NCBI GenBank assembly: GCA_009773735.1
Contig: WSYG01000015.1
Span: forward strand, 1 to 47,262
Origin: Erysipelotrichaceae bacterium
GTDB taxonomy: Bacteria > Bacillota_I > Bacilli_A > Erysipelotrichales > Erysipelotrichaceae
Direction: 5' to 3'
Length of the DNA: 47,262 bases
In this document: one piece after another, positions 8,967-18,678 of the stretch
Numbering within the stretch: the stretch's first letter is position 1
Layout of the letters: the number at the start of each line of letters is the position of its first letter
Position numbers and translations under genes: made by a program
Notes under the pieces: generated by a model
Seen by the model: only the letters and a program-made list of their open reading frames with translations
Databases searched by the model: none
What the model was told of the DNA's origin: nothing

Positions 8967-9271
8967 AAAATGTTGATTTCACTAAAAACCGTAAAGAACC
9001 TACTTCTATAAAGCGGACTTGATAAATCAAAACTGATGTTTGATAAATTGGTTCTTACTTCTAAATTGGACACTGTTTTTGAGGTCGAGGTAAAACAAGA
9101 TTTTTTTAATCTAGCATGGTAAAAGGCATCTAATCTATCAGAATGTAACCATAGACAGAAAGATTATTATTCTCGCACAATTTTTCAAGTGTGTTATTCT
9201 TAAAGTGCATCCAGTATGTTTTAGATGGTAACCAAACCATTTGAAATGTACAAGGGATGCAAGGTGGTTCT
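8967..9271. other. Intergenic stretch before the HD-GYP gene
   Basis: I see no gene or RNA here. A weak 7-bp inverted repeat (AAGAACC at 8994-9000, GGTTCTT at 9050-9056) is too widely spaced to be convincing. No promoter stands out. AAGGTGG at 9261-9267 is the ribosome site of the next gene. Confidence 0.4.
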
Positions 9272-10506
9272 ATGAACTTCAGTCTGAATGAGTTTTTGAT
9301 TTCTGTTTCCAATACGCTAGATGCAATAGAAACTGATCTGTTTGGAGTTCCAACCAATCACTCAAAGCGTATTGCATATATAGCAACAAGAATTGCACAC
9401 AAACTTATGCTAAAACCAGAAGAGATTTTCGACTTGGCTGCACTATCATTAATGCATGACAATGGTGCCACAATGAAGATTCTTGACGACAAGATCAACT
9501 ATACTGTTAAACAAAAAATTGCTGTTTCTGAAAGTCGAAAAGAACATTGCCTTATTGGAGAAGCTAACTTAAAACATTTTCCTTTTTTAACCAATCCTGA
9601 AGATATCATAAAGTATCATCATGAGGACTATAACGGAGGTGGATTCTTTGGGTTAAGTGGAGATGATATTCCTTTGTTTGCTCAAATTATTCATATTTCA
9701 GACAATCTTGATCTGAAATTTGATTTGAATCACACATCAAAAGAATTATTAGTCAATTATATTGTTGCAAATCGGAATGGTAAATTCTCTATCTTTCTAT
9801 CAGACATTGTTCTGGATTTGATGGATGAAAAAGAATTTTGGGAAGATTTGAAAGATGAGAACATCAAAAGAGCTCTCGAACATCAAATACCTTTGTTTGC
9901 GAATGCTCTAAGTTTTAAGAATATTAGGCAGATTACACACACATTATCAAGAATAATTGATGCTAAATCTATTTTACAAGAAGGCACTCAACAGGATTAT
10001 CTGGTCGTATGCTTAAAATGGCAAGATACTATCATTTTGATACGACGACAAAATATAAAATTTTAATTGCTTCGGATCTGCATGATTTGGGGAAACTGTC
10101 TATTAGTAATGTGATTCTTGATAAACCTGGTAAATTAACGATTGAAGAATTCGAAACCATAAAAATGCATCCGGTAGTGACGAGAAGTTGCCTACAAGAA
10201 TTAAGTGGGTTAGAGGACATCTCAATTTGGGCAGGTAATCATCATGAGAAACTAGATGGTTCAGGTTATCCAAACAAACTACATGCAAATGAATTGGATT
10301 TTCCTTCCAGGCTAATGTGTTGTTTAGACATTTATCAAGCTTTACGAGAAAAAAGACCCTATCGAAATGCGATGAATCACATTAATGCGATGACGGTTCT
10401 CTATGACATGGCTGACAGTGGTCAAATAGATAAACAAATTGTTAAGGATATAGATTTAGTATTCTCGATTCCATCGAAGTCAAGCATACAAAAATCAGTC
10501 AATTGA
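9272..10506 (+). pseudogene. Tandem HD / HD-GYP protein with a one-base frameshift
   Basis: ATG 9272, with AAGGTGG upstream, starts an HD-type domain (HSKRIAYIATRIA, MHDNG, then KYHHEDY). A second, full HD-GYP domain follows, with HDLGK and HHEKLDGSGYP. The two parts are in different frames. Adding one T to the T4 run at 9972-9975 joins them as DAKSIFTRRHSTGLSGRM, which matches the usual DAKSxFTxxHS linker, and gives 411 residues. HD-GYP proteins are c-di-GMP phosphodiesterases; here only the second domain has a recognisable GYP motif. As written, the products are a 264-residue N-terminal piece and a separate C-terminal ORF at 10009-10506. Mutation, phase variation at the T run or base-call error are all possible. 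Confidence 0.8.
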
Positions 10507-10539
10507 GTGTCAATGATTATAATAATTGACACTTTTTTT
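10506..10539 (+). terminator. Rho-independent terminator after the HD-GYP gene
   Basis: The perfect 9-bp stem AGTGTCAAT / ATTGACACT with a 10-base loop is followed by a T7 run. It begins at the last base of the stop codon. Confidence 0.92.
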
Positions 10540-10584
10540 AATTATCCCTGTTGTTTGTGGTTTCCTGATAAGCATGTTAAACTG

Positions 10585-10601
10585 AACTCATAAAATGAGT
10601 T
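10585..10601. repeat. Short palindrome upstream of the GGDEF gene
   Basis: AACTCAT-AAA-ATGAGTT is a perfect 7-bp inverted repeat that ends 31 bases before the start codon at 10633. It lacks a T tract, so it is more likely an operator or leader hairpin than a terminator. Confidence 0.4.
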
Positions 10602-10632
10602 GTTCCTTTGTGACACAAGTAAAGGGGCCATA

Positions 10633-12359
10633 ATGTCTGCCAATTTCTGTGAATCCATCATTGAACAGTTTCCCATATTAATAATGACCAGAATACCCCT
10701 TCGGATTTTGAATATATTCAAATCAATGGTGCTTATGAAGATATGATTGGTCATAAGCGTGATCAAGTCATAGGGTTAAGATTGAGTGCCATCAATCCAG
10801 GATTTAACTTAGAAGAAAATGCTTATTTTGATCGTATGGTCCATGTTGCGATGAATGGTGGAACTGAGCTTTTTAACGTGTATGTTTCAAGAAGCGAATC
10901 GTATTATAAAGTCAGTGTTTATTCACCACAACCCAATACTATTTATCTTTTTTATACCGATATTACAGCGTCTGTGAAAAATTTAAGTGATATGGATGTC
11001 TTCTTTAGAATAAGTCCTGATCTCTTAAGTATTTCACATAAAGATGGGCTTTACTTAAAAGTGAATCCAGCTTGGAAAAAAGTATTGGGCTATGAACCCA
11101 ATGAAATAGAGCACAAGTACAGTTGGCAGTTTCTTCATCAAGATGACCTGTCCAATAATAAAACCATCCTCAAACAATTAGAGAACAATCAACAAGTCAT
11201 TAGTTTCGTAAATCATTATCGACATAAAGACGGTACCTATCGTGTTTTAGAATGGGATGCTCAAAGCGATGGTGAAAAAGTTTATGCAGTGGCTAGAGAC
11301 ATCACTGAACGTAACTTAAAAGAAGCACAGATCGAATACCTTAGCTTTCATGATATGTTGACCGGTTTATACAATCGACGTTTTCTTGAGGAAGAAATCA
11401 AACGCTTGGATGTACCGCGTAATTTACCACTCACCGTCATTATGGGTGATGTGAATCGCTTAAAACTTGTCAATGATGCATTTGGTCACGAGAAAGGTGA
11501 TGAACTGATCATCAAGGCAGCAGAATCCATCAAGAATAGTTGTCGTCCTGAAGATTTGATCGCACGTTGGGGTGGAGATGAATTTATGATTTTCTTACCT
11601 AAAACGACTTCTATCGATGCACAGAAGATCCTCGATCGTATTAACGCAAGTTGTGCGGAAAAAAGCGTCAATTCAATTAGTGTCAGTATTGCCTTTGGTT
11701 TATCTACCAAATCATTCTTAAATGAATCAATGAATGAACAAATGAGATTGGCTGAAGATGCGATGTATAAAGCCAAAGCTAAAGAAGGCGAAAGAAGTCG
11801 TAAAGACATTATCGATGTTATTGCAGCCACCTTATTCAGTAAGGTCCCTTATGAAGAACAACATGCCAAACGTGTAAGTTTCTTGTGTCAACAAATGGGT
11901 CATGCCTTAAACCTAAGTAAAGATGATATACAAAAACTAACCTTAGCTGGTTTACTACATGATATTGGTAAGATTGCTATAAGTACAGATATCCTTCAAA
12001 AGAAATCTTTATTGACCTCAGATGAATGGGAACAAGTAAAATCTCACACCGAGATTGGTGCCAAAGTTGTTAGGAATGCCGATGCGATGAATAAAGTAGG
12101 TACTGCGATCTTATATCACCATGAACGTTACGATGGTTCTGGCTATCCTTTTGGGATCACTTGGGAAAAAATTCCTGTATTCTCTCGAATCATAGCGATC
12201 GCAGATAGTTTTGATACGATGATCACTCAAAGTGCGTATAAACCATGTAAGACGAGAATCGAAGCCATAAATGAAATAAGACAAAATATGGGGACTCAAT
12301 TTGATCCTAATTTGGCTCAAATGTTCATAGAAAAAGTATTGCGTCACACAGAATCGTAA
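10633..12359 (+). pseudogene. PAS-GGDEF-HD-GYP protein, N-terminal frame break
   Basis: ATG 10633 follows AAGGGG and reads SANFCESIIEQFP, then loses frame at about 10665-10680. The continuing frame (from INNDQNTPSDFEY) runs open to 12359. From the internal Met at 10743 there are 538 codons: the rest of a first PAS-like domain, a second PAS domain (about 85-190), GGDEF (277-281) with an intact RxxD inhibitory site (R268, D271), and an HD-GYP domain (HDIGK, HHERYDGSGYP). It thus pairs a c-di-GMP-synthesis signature with a hydrolysis domain. The 1727-base span lacks 3n+1 bases. A downstream restart could still give an active enzyme missing most of the first PAS domain. Confidence 0.7.
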
Positions 12360-12362
12360 TTT

Positions 12363-12385
12363 AAAAAACCACTTTGTGGTTTTTT
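12363..12385. terminator. Bidirectional terminator
   Basis: AAAAAACCAC-TTT-GTGGTTTTTT is symmetric and carries T runs on both strands. It closes the GGDEF gene and the converging membrane-protein gene, whose stop codon overlaps its edge. Confidence 0.9.
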
Positions 12386-13727
12386 AGTTGAATCCAAATA
12401 GAAGTGGAAATATAAATACAACAAAGGCAAACCATCCTGCATATACATTGAGATAAGAGGTTTGGAAACGTTCGAGTTGCTCAAAAGAAGCTTTACCTCT
12501 GATTATTTTCATATAGGCAAAAATCAATCCGGCCAAGTTGATCAACACCACAATATTCTCACCAAATGCTGCCATTTTATTAGGAGTAATGCCCATTGAA
12601 GATAGTCTAATGACAATCTCAACCAATGCAATCCCATCGATGATTAAAGCTGCACTGATAAGTCCGATGTTTAAGTAATCATATAGTCTAATTTTTTCAT
12701 CCTCTTTGCGAGCTGAGATCACATAAAGCACCAGTGCCAACACAAGCACCAACATCGCATCAAAGGCTATGAGATAGTTACGATCAACCAAAGGATTACG
12801 ACCTGTCAATAATATCGTCAACAAAAACAAAACCATAGAAATCAAAAACAAAGGGCTAAAGATTCTCGCTAAGATAGGTGCGAAATTCTCCATAAGGTTT
12901 TTCTTTTCAACTTGATATACCGTAACTAAAATAACGGCACATGTGCCATACACGATCAGATATTCCGTTATAAATTGTGATACATCGACTTGAATGGATG
13001 AGAAGATAAGAAGAATAAACAACGATAGAACCATCAAACCACAGAAAATTAAAACACCATAGATAAAGGCTTCTCCTGAGAAACGAATAAAGTCCATTCT
13101 GCGTTTTGGATTCTTCCATTCACTTCCCAAATAAGTAACCCCAATCATCAACCACATCAAAAACGGAACATGAAGTCCACTTAAGATTTCAGTATGACGT
13201 AATCCGGTATAAGGATATATGTTGATAAGGAGTATCGTGATTGCGAAAATTCCCAAAATCGTCAACACCATTTTTCGACTGGCTTTATGTTGAATCAGTA
13301 AATACAAAGCAACCAAAGGCAAGATAAACAAACTAGAGTTCTTAAACATCATCAATCCATATGCGAAACCTTCATTATCCAACCAAATCCAACTGGGTAG
13401 TTTGGTTAATGTCCCAGCAATCAGTGAGAAGAAAACAACCATTAAGACCGATTTCAATCTGTTGGGATCTGTTGTTTTTTCAAGGGTTTTGATGCTGACT
13501 TGTTTCCAAATCACAGTCTCATCATGAATAAGCGTGTATCCACGCTCAATTGATACTCGCTTAATGGCGATTAAAAATGCTTCTTCGTCGCTTAAGCCTT
13601 GCTTAGTCAGTTCTGTGGTCTTTTGTCTAACCTGTTCTTCCAACAGATGACGATCAGTTGCACTGAGTTGAATCTGATCTTTGACATGAGTTACCCAAGC
13701 ATCGATACTAAAATTTAAATCAAACAT
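12384..13727 (-). CDS. Membrane protein with permease prefix domain, DUF4153-like
   Basis: A 447-residue protein. Residues of about 10-65 are a soluble helical segment (LLEEQVRQKTTELTKQGLSD, then EEAFLIAIKR) matching the permease prefix domain found ahead of many bacterial membrane proteins. After a short linker come about 10-11 hydrophobic helices to the C-terminus. The segment ITPNKMAAFGENIVVLINL resembles the DUF4153 family. The function is unknown; prefix-domain proteins are often paired with PadR regulators, but none is adjacent here. AAGGAG sits six bases before ATG 13727. It lies downstream of the tldD-tldE unit but is separated from it by a terminator. Confidence 0.7.
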   Translation of the reverse strand: MFDLNFSIDAWVTHVKDQIQLSATDRHLLEEQVRQKTTELTKQGLSDEEAFLIAIKRVSIERGYTLIHDETVIWKQVSIKTLEKTTDPNRLKSVLMVVFFSLIAGTLTKLPSWIWLDNEGFAYGLMMFKNSSLFILPLVALYLLIQHKASRKMVLTILGIFAITILLINIYPYTGLRHTEILSGLHVPFLMWLMIGVTYLGSEWKNPKRRMDFIRFSGEAFIYGVLIFCGLMVLSLFILLIFSSIQVDVSQFITEYLIVYGTCAVILVTVYQVEKKNLMENFAPILARIFSPLFLISMVLFLLTILLTGRNPLVDRNYLIAFDAMLVLVLALVLYVISARKEDEKIRLYDYLNIGLISAALIIDGIALVEIVIRLSSMGITPNKMAAFGENIVVLINLAGLIFAYMKIIRGKASFEQLERFQTSYLNVYAGWFAFVVFIFPLLFGFN

Positions 13728-13776
13728 AAAGCTCCTTGTTGATGATCCTTATGATCATTGGTCATTAAATCTGTTG

Positions 13777-13804
13777 AAAATACATCCCCGAAGGGACGTA
13801 TTTT
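13777..13804 (-). terminator. Terminator of the tldD-tldE unit
   Basis: On the minus strand AAAATACGTCCC-TTCG-GGGATGTATTTT forms a 12-bp stem with one G-U pair and a stable UUCG loop. On the plus strand that pair would be an A-C mismatch, so it is built for minus-strand transcripts. Confidence 0.88.
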
Positions 13805-15084
13805 TATTGGATACCCGCGACACTGACACCATTAAGTCTGAGTTTAACAGGACCTTCAAAACGATTGGCACGCTGAACTTCTTTAGATAAGTATAACTGA
13901 TGATGAAGTGCTAACAAATTACCGGATATGGATCCTCCGCTGATGGCTATTTTTTGTCCATTCTTAATGGTGTAACCCAAACGGATTTCGCCACTAAAAT
14001 CTCCAGTAGAATCATCTACGATAAAACTTGAGAAATCTAAGACTTCTAAAGCATCTTCACTTTCTAGTTCCTTGATGGTTTTGCTTCCACCTTTGAAACT
14101 GGCATTTCTAAGCTGACCTGAAGGTTCAAGTTCCATATAGTAGGAGTGTCTAGCATCTCCCCAAGCTTTCGTAAACACGCCATTTTCGATGACTTTGGTG
14201 GATTTTAAGATGACCCCATCATTATCGATCGGTGCATTATAGATTGAGCCTTCTAATGCATTCAGCATCGTCAATTCGATCTTATCACCTTGGGAATTTT
14301 CTTGAAGATTTTGACCCATGGTGAAATTGCTCATGTGGTTGTATAAAGCAGCCGCATTGGTAGAGCCTTCATAGACTCCCAATAAGCTTTCAACATTATC
14401 ATTTGATAAGATCAAATCTGCCTTTTCTAGTTTTGGGGTAGGCAAAGCACTGGCTCTGTCTTTGGCTTCTGTAAACAAGGCATTGAATTGATTGGCTAGA
14501 CTTTCTTGATTCAAAGATCCAAAGCGATATTCTTTATAGAGTTCAATTTCTTGAGTAGGTGTTTTCGCATTGACGATGACTTCTAAGTAACAATCTTGAG
14601 TTGAATAGTTTAGATGAAGTCCATTTTTATTGAGGAATTCAATGGTGTTGTGATTGACGAAGACTTCGAAGCTGTTGAGATCGCCTTGAGCTTTTTTAGC
14701 AGTATCGAAAATGAAATCGATGATTTCTAGTCCTGTCACTAAGATGTTTTCTTTGACGTTATGTTTGTATTCCAAATCTTTCTCAACAGGTAATGCATAA
14801 CCCTGATTTTTAATCAATTTGGCTCCCAATACAGCCTCATGTAGCATGGTTTTGATTTCTTCTGGTGTATGAGTAGGATATATGGTAACTTCCGCATGAC
14901 CTCTTATTTTGGCTGCAGTATCATCCACAAATAGTTTAATGGTTGTATAAGCTACTTCTTTACGACGAGATTGATCGAGTTTATCTTTGATGAAGAACCA
15001 TTCTGCACTCTTAGTGTGTTTAGATATGATGACATAATCATTGATTTCAGGATACTCTAATAAGATTTTTTCTAGATGTTTCAT
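13804..15084 (-). CDS. TldE/PmbA-family protein
   Basis: A 426-residue member of the TldD/PmbA superfamily and partner of the TldD-like protein encoded just before it. In E. coli, TldD and TldE form a heterodimeric metalloprotease that trims unfolded or leader peptides (microcin B17, CcdA); TldE itself lacks the zinc motif. As expected, no HExxxH is visible here, while the family's C-terminal blocks (SFKGGSKTIKE, then DFSGEIRLGYTIKNG and SGGSISGN) are present. Its ATG shares one base with the tldD stop (TAATG), so translation is coupled. No RiPP precursor or modification enzyme is found nearby, so a housekeeping proteolytic role is more likely. Confidence 0.85.
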   Translation of the reverse strand: MKHLEKILLEYPEINDYVIISKHTKSAEWFFIKDKLDQSRRKEVAYTTIKLFVDDTAAKIRGHAEVTIYPTHTPEEIKTMLHEAVLGAKLIKNQGYALPVEKDLEYKHNVKENILVTGLEIIDFIFDTAKKAQGDLNSFEVFVNHNTIEFLNKNGLHLNYSTQDCYLEVIVNAKTPTQEIELYKEYRFGSLNQESLANQFNALFTEAKDRASALPTPKLEKADLILSNDNVESLLGVYEGSTNAAALYNHMSNFTMGQNLQENSQGDKIELTMLNALEGSIYNAPIDNDGVILKSTKVIENGVFTKAWGDARHSYYMELEPSGQLRNASFKGGSKTIKELESEDALEVLDFSSFIVDDSTGDFSGEIRLGYTIKNGQKIAISGGSISGNLLALHHQLYLSKEVQRANRFEGPVKLRLNGVSVAGIQ

Positions 15085-16505
15085 TAACCTAACCTCGCTG
15101 TGGCTTTAATATAGGCGCCGCCATTGGCCGTCTTAACCCATTCTTTATGACCTTTTCCACAGAAACCAGAACCCATCAATTCAACATCTTTAGAAACCAT
15201 GGTGATTGACTTTAAAAGATCGATCACATAACCTGTTAGGATGATTGGACCAACGACCTTTCCTGTGAATTTCCCATCGATGATTTCATAACCTCTGGAT
15301 AATACACACTGGATTCCCCAGTTCTTAGGATCTTCCATTCCACTTTCCATACCATCTAATAAATAACCCTTCTTAACAGAAGAAATCATATCTTCAAGTT
15401 TATCGTTTCCTGAGGTGAAGTAAGTGGAGGTCATTCTGGTGTAGGCTTTACGTTCAAATGATTCACGCTTACCATTACCGGTAGGTAAAGTATGTAAACG
15501 AGATGCGCTTAACGCATCACAGATGCCTTGTTTTAAGATTCCGTTTTCTATGATGACCGTATCATGAGCCAAGGTACCTTCATCATCAAACGCATATGAA
15601 GAAACTTGTTCATACACCAAAGCCCCATCATGCATCCCTACTAAAGGTGATGCGACAGCTTTATTGATGAATTGAGGAGCCTGAGCTCTGTTTTTAACAA
15701 ACATGTCCATTTCTACACCATGTCCAAAAGCTTCATGGGCAATCAAACCGGTAATATCTGGGGTACATATGATTTCGTATTCACCAGGAATGATTGGGGT
15801 AGCTTTTAAGGTATCATCTAAGTTCTTAACGGACTTATCGATGATGCCTCTTAGTTCATCTAAAAGCTCCAGTCCTTTCATTCCGCTGACTGAGTTATAA
15901 CCCATCTTAATACCGCTTTCGCCTTTACCCAAGACTACGACAGCCCCTTGTGACCAAGGATAGGTCTGCATCATGTCTTTCTTTGTAGAGATGAATAGTT
16001 TAGAGACAGTGACTTCTACATACTGAACTACCGCATTGACGATACGCTCATCTTTAGCATTGACTTCTTTAACGATCTCAGACAATAGATTGAGTTTTTC
16101 TTCAGGAGTCTTTGAATCAAAAGGAATCTTATATGATTTACAGATGTCTAAAGTTGCGCTTTCTTCGGTAGATAAATCCACTAAAACAGAATCGAATCGA
16201 GCTTGTTGATCAAACTGATGCTTCAAAAGATCGATGATTTTTTGGCTGGCATCCAACGGAACATCCAACTTCAAATCATTGATGGATACTTCTGCGACTC
16301 TGCCTTGACATACGGCTCTAAAAACCATGCCTCGTTCACCCATCGCATCACGAATATCCATACTGCGGGTTCTGACGCCATAGCTTTTTCCTTTAGTGTC
16401 GGTTGCTAATACTGAAATGTAATCAAAATGGATGCTTAATTCGGCGATGATCGTCTTTAAGTCATCATGTATGCGTGTTAAATATGGTGATGGTTTTACG
16501 TTCAT
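15084..16505 (-). CDS. tldD: TldD-family metalloprotease
   Basis: A 473-residue TldD-type subunit. The zinc motif HExxxH is present at H257-E258-H262 (AHEAFGHGVEMD), and the C-terminal block GSGFCGKGHKEWVKT is typical of TldD. With the TldE-like protein it should form the peptidase that cleaves unstructured peptides inside its chamber. A TATAAT sits about 25 bases upstream of the coding region, and AAAGG about 10 bases before ATG 16505. This is the first gene of a two-gene unit that ends at the UUCG terminator. The frame is intact and the length is normal. The physiological substrate is unknown. Confidence 0.88.
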   Translation of the reverse strand: MNVKPSPYLTRIHDDLKTIIAELSIHFDYISVLATDTKGKSYGVRTRSMDIRDAMGERGMVFRAVCQGRVAEVSINDLKLDVPLDASQKIIDLLKHQFDQQARFDSVLVDLSTEESATLDICKSYKIPFDSKTPEEKLNLLSEIVKEVNAKDERIVNAVVQYVEVTVSKLFISTKKDMMQTYPWSQGAVVVLGKGESGIKMGYNSVSGMKGLELLDELRGIIDKSVKNLDDTLKATPIIPGEYEIICTPDITGLIAHEAFGHGVEMDMFVKNRAQAPQFINKAVASPLVGMHDGALVYEQVSSYAFDDEGTLAHDTVIIENGILKQGICDALSASRLHTLPTGNGKRESFERKAYTRMTSTYFTSGNDKLEDMISSVKKGYLLDGMESGMEDPKNWGIQCVLSRGYEIIDGKFTGKVVGPIILTGYVIDLLKSITMVSKDVELMGSGFCGKGHKEWVKTANGGAYIKATARLG

Positions 16506-16630
16506 AATCTCTGCCTTTCATTATGATTTATTATACACCCACTAAGAAGTTTTTGTCTTTTCCTTTAGGCGCTAAACTTGAGAGTATATATTACTCTTAA
16601 TGTTGATGAAGACCATATCAGTGTGAATGT

Positions 16631-16660
16631 AAAATAAAGAGCGCTTATTTAGCGCTCTTT
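16631..16660 (-). terminator. Terminator overlapping the flotillin stop codon
   Basis: The perfect 10-bp stem AAAGAGCGCT / AGCGCTCTTT with a 5-base loop is followed on the minus strand by TATTTTAC. The stop codon TAA and the last codons are part of the hairpin. Confidence 0.88.
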
Positions 16661-18678
16661 GGTTCTTCTTTTTTGACTTCTTCTTTCTTAACTTCTTCCT
16701 TCTTAACTTCTTCCTTCTTAACTTCTTCGATTTTCTTATTTGCTACTTTTGGTAATTCAACACCCAGTTGTTTCATCGTAAGTAACTTTAATAACGCTTC
16801 CACAATGTTTTCGCTGTTTCCATCATTGTCGCGTGAGCCCATATTGACCACAGTACTTGGGACGACGCTTACTTTGGCATTTTTAATGGCATCCGCAAGT
16901 TTATCTGCAATTTCCTGCATGACACGATATTCTGCACCACCATAAGCTCTAACTTGAGCATCGATGGCTTGCGCTTTCGCTAAACCAACATTGGATTCTT
17001 TAGAGGCTTCAGCTTCACCTTCGACCCTTACTTTCGTCGCATTGGCTTTAGCCAAAGCTACGATCTGATTGGCTTCTTGTTCAGCTTTAGAGGCCATCGC
17101 AGCCCCACTGTTGCGTTCAACTTCGATCTGAATCTTAGACTTCGTCAATAGACCTTGTTGTTCTGCAGTAGCTTGTGCTTCTCTCAGCGATTTTTCGCTT
17201 TCGGCAGCTTGCTGTTGTTTTCCATACGTTACTTTCTTTTCTTCAGCGATCTGACGTTCACGTAATTGTGTCAAAATGTTTTCAATCATAGGATCATTGA
17301 TCAAGGAACGTGGGGTTCCAATCAATACTTCTTCCAATTGAAGGTTATACTTAATAAACTTGGCTCTCATTTCCATAACTGCACGTTCTCTGATTTCTGA
17401 ACGCTCTTGGATGAGTTCAATCAATGTTTTTGTTTGGGCAACATCTTTAAAGTAAGCAGATACGAGTGGATCTAAGGATTGGTTAACCAACATACTGATG
17501 TCTCCAAAGCGTTGAATGACCCAAGGTGCTTGTCTGTAATCGATGTGCATAACGACCGATAATGGTAAAGCAGGTTCAAAAGCATCTTTAGTGATGATGT
17601 CAACTTCAGTCAAGTTCTCATCATACTTATGATCTCCTGTTTCTGACTTATTCCATTTCAAAATAATGTTGGTTGTAGGAACTAAGACAACTTTTCCAGC
17701 ATCCGTATTAAAAGCATATTTACCAGGCATCAAAGGTTTTTCTAAAACACCTTTACTACCGATCGCGACCAATTCACCATGTCTGTATTCTTCTCCGGTG
17801 ACGTCTTTGCCTTCAGTTCCAAAGAATGAAACGACAACGCCAACAAACCCGATCGGAACGACAGTTTTTGGTTTAAACTCTACAGTAGCGAAAAGACGGT
17901 TGATGTAGTAGGTCCCATCTGTTAAGACTTGGATCTGTTTACCTCTGCGTCCGCCTAATTCTAAAAACATTTCTGGATCCTGATACGATGAATGTCCTTC
18001 GCCCACACTTGGGGCAATGATCTCACCAGACTGTAATGGTAAACCATCATGAACGGTCACGATACCCATCAAGTCCGCTGTTTGATCACGTTCAGCCATA
18101 ATGACGACTGGTCCAAAAGCACCACGTTCACGCAAAGTATTCTGCATGCTTTGTAGCTCTTGGCGTTCTTGACGTCGAGTAGAATCGATCATCTTGAGTT
18201 CTGTAGGTGTGATGACAATGAACTGCGACAAATTGATGGCGTAAGTCCCTTCACGCAAAATGCCGCGTTGAGGTCCTCTTTGTCCGCCATTCTGTAAGAA
18301 TCCTCTGACACTTTGAAAGTTGTTGGCTTCCTTAATGACTTTTCCTAAAGTTTGTGTTGGAGACAAAGGTTGTCCGTCTCTGGCAAAAATATAAGCAATT
18401 TGACCTTGAGGAATCGTGATCAAAGGATAACGATGAATCTTATACATAAATACAGATTTAAAATGGATACCGCCACGCAAGAGATCTGGTGCATAACCTG
18501 CTTCTCCGTTTAAGGCGATAATGGCATCTTTCAATGAACCCTTTAAGCTCCACCACTTCTCAACCACTGCAACTTCGTTGGAATTGATGACGCGCAGTCC
18601 AAGAAACTGAAAGATAAACAAATACAAAAAAATCAAACCAAGAACAACATAAATAATTAATGGAATATAGTCTGTCAA
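16645..18678 (-). CDS. Flotillin-like SPFH-domain membrane protein
   Basis: I set the start at TTG 18678, giving 677 residues: GGAGG lies exactly seven bases upstream, whereas the GTG at 18714 has no ribosome site. One N-terminal membrane helix (about 3-27) is followed by a long SPFH/band-7 region with an unusual insertion, rich in Gly, Gln and Arg, at about 110-150. Then comes a helical, Ala/Glu/Gln-rich coiled-coil segment (about 455-600), as in flotillins, which scaffold membrane microdomains. The C-terminus ends in repeated KKEEV units. A TATAAT about 35 bases upstream is a likely -10. The protein is longer than typical flotillins (about 450-510). Function beyond membrane scaffolding is unknown. 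Confidence 0.8.
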   Translation of the reverse strand: MTDYIPLIIYVVLGLIFLYLFIFQFLGLRVINSNEVAVVEKWWSLKGSLKDAIIALNGEAGYAPDLLRGGIHFKSVFMYKIHRYPLITIPQGQIAYIFARDGQPLSPTQTLGKVIKEANNFQSVRGFLQNGGQRGPQRGILREGTYAINLSQFIVITPTELKMIDSTRRQERQELQSMQNTLRERGAFGPVVIMAERDQTADLMGIVTVHDGLPLQSGEIIAPSVGEGHSSYQDPEMFLELGGRRGKQIQVLTDGTYYINRLFATVEFKPKTVVPIGFVGVVVSFFGTEGKDVTGEEYRHGELVAIGSKGVLEKPLMPGKYAFNTDAGKVVLVPTTNIILKWNKSETGDHKYDENLTEVDIITKDAFEPALPLSVVMHIDYRQAPWVIQRFGDISMLVNQSLDPLVSAYFKDVAQTKTLIELIQERSEIRERAVMEMRAKFIKYNLQLEEVLIGTPRSLINDPMIENILTQLRERQIAEEKKVTYGKQQQAAESEKSLREAQATAEQQGLLTKSKIQIEVERNSGAAMASKAEQEANQIVALAKANATKVRVEGEAEASKESNVGLAKAQAIDAQVRAYGGAEYRVMQEIADKLADAIKNAKVSVVPSTVVNMGSRDNDGNSENIVEALLKLLTMKQLGVELPKVANKKIEEVKKEEVKKEEVKKEEVKKEEPKSAK
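16661..16729 (-). repeat. 15-bp coding tandem repeat in the flotillin tail
   Basis: The unit acttcttccttctta (plus strand) recurs at 16676-16690 (one variant base), 16691-16705 and 16706-16720, with degenerate copies on both sides. It encodes KKEEV repeats at the C-terminus. The unit is a multiple of three, so copy number can change without losing frame. Confidence 0.9.

Noticed and set aside
8994-9056. AAGAACC / GGTTCTT inverted repeat
   Set aside because: Seven bases with a 49-base gap is expected by chance in this much sequence, and no other signal supports it.
9965-10010. Programmed ribosomal frameshift in the HD-GYP gene
   Set aside because: There is no slippery X XXY YYZ heptamer with a downstream stem; a single lost T explains the break.
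16673-16945. Plus-strand Ser/Leu/Thr repeat protein opposite the flotillin tail
   Set aside because: It is the complementary reading of the KKEEV repeat, without promoter or ribosome site.
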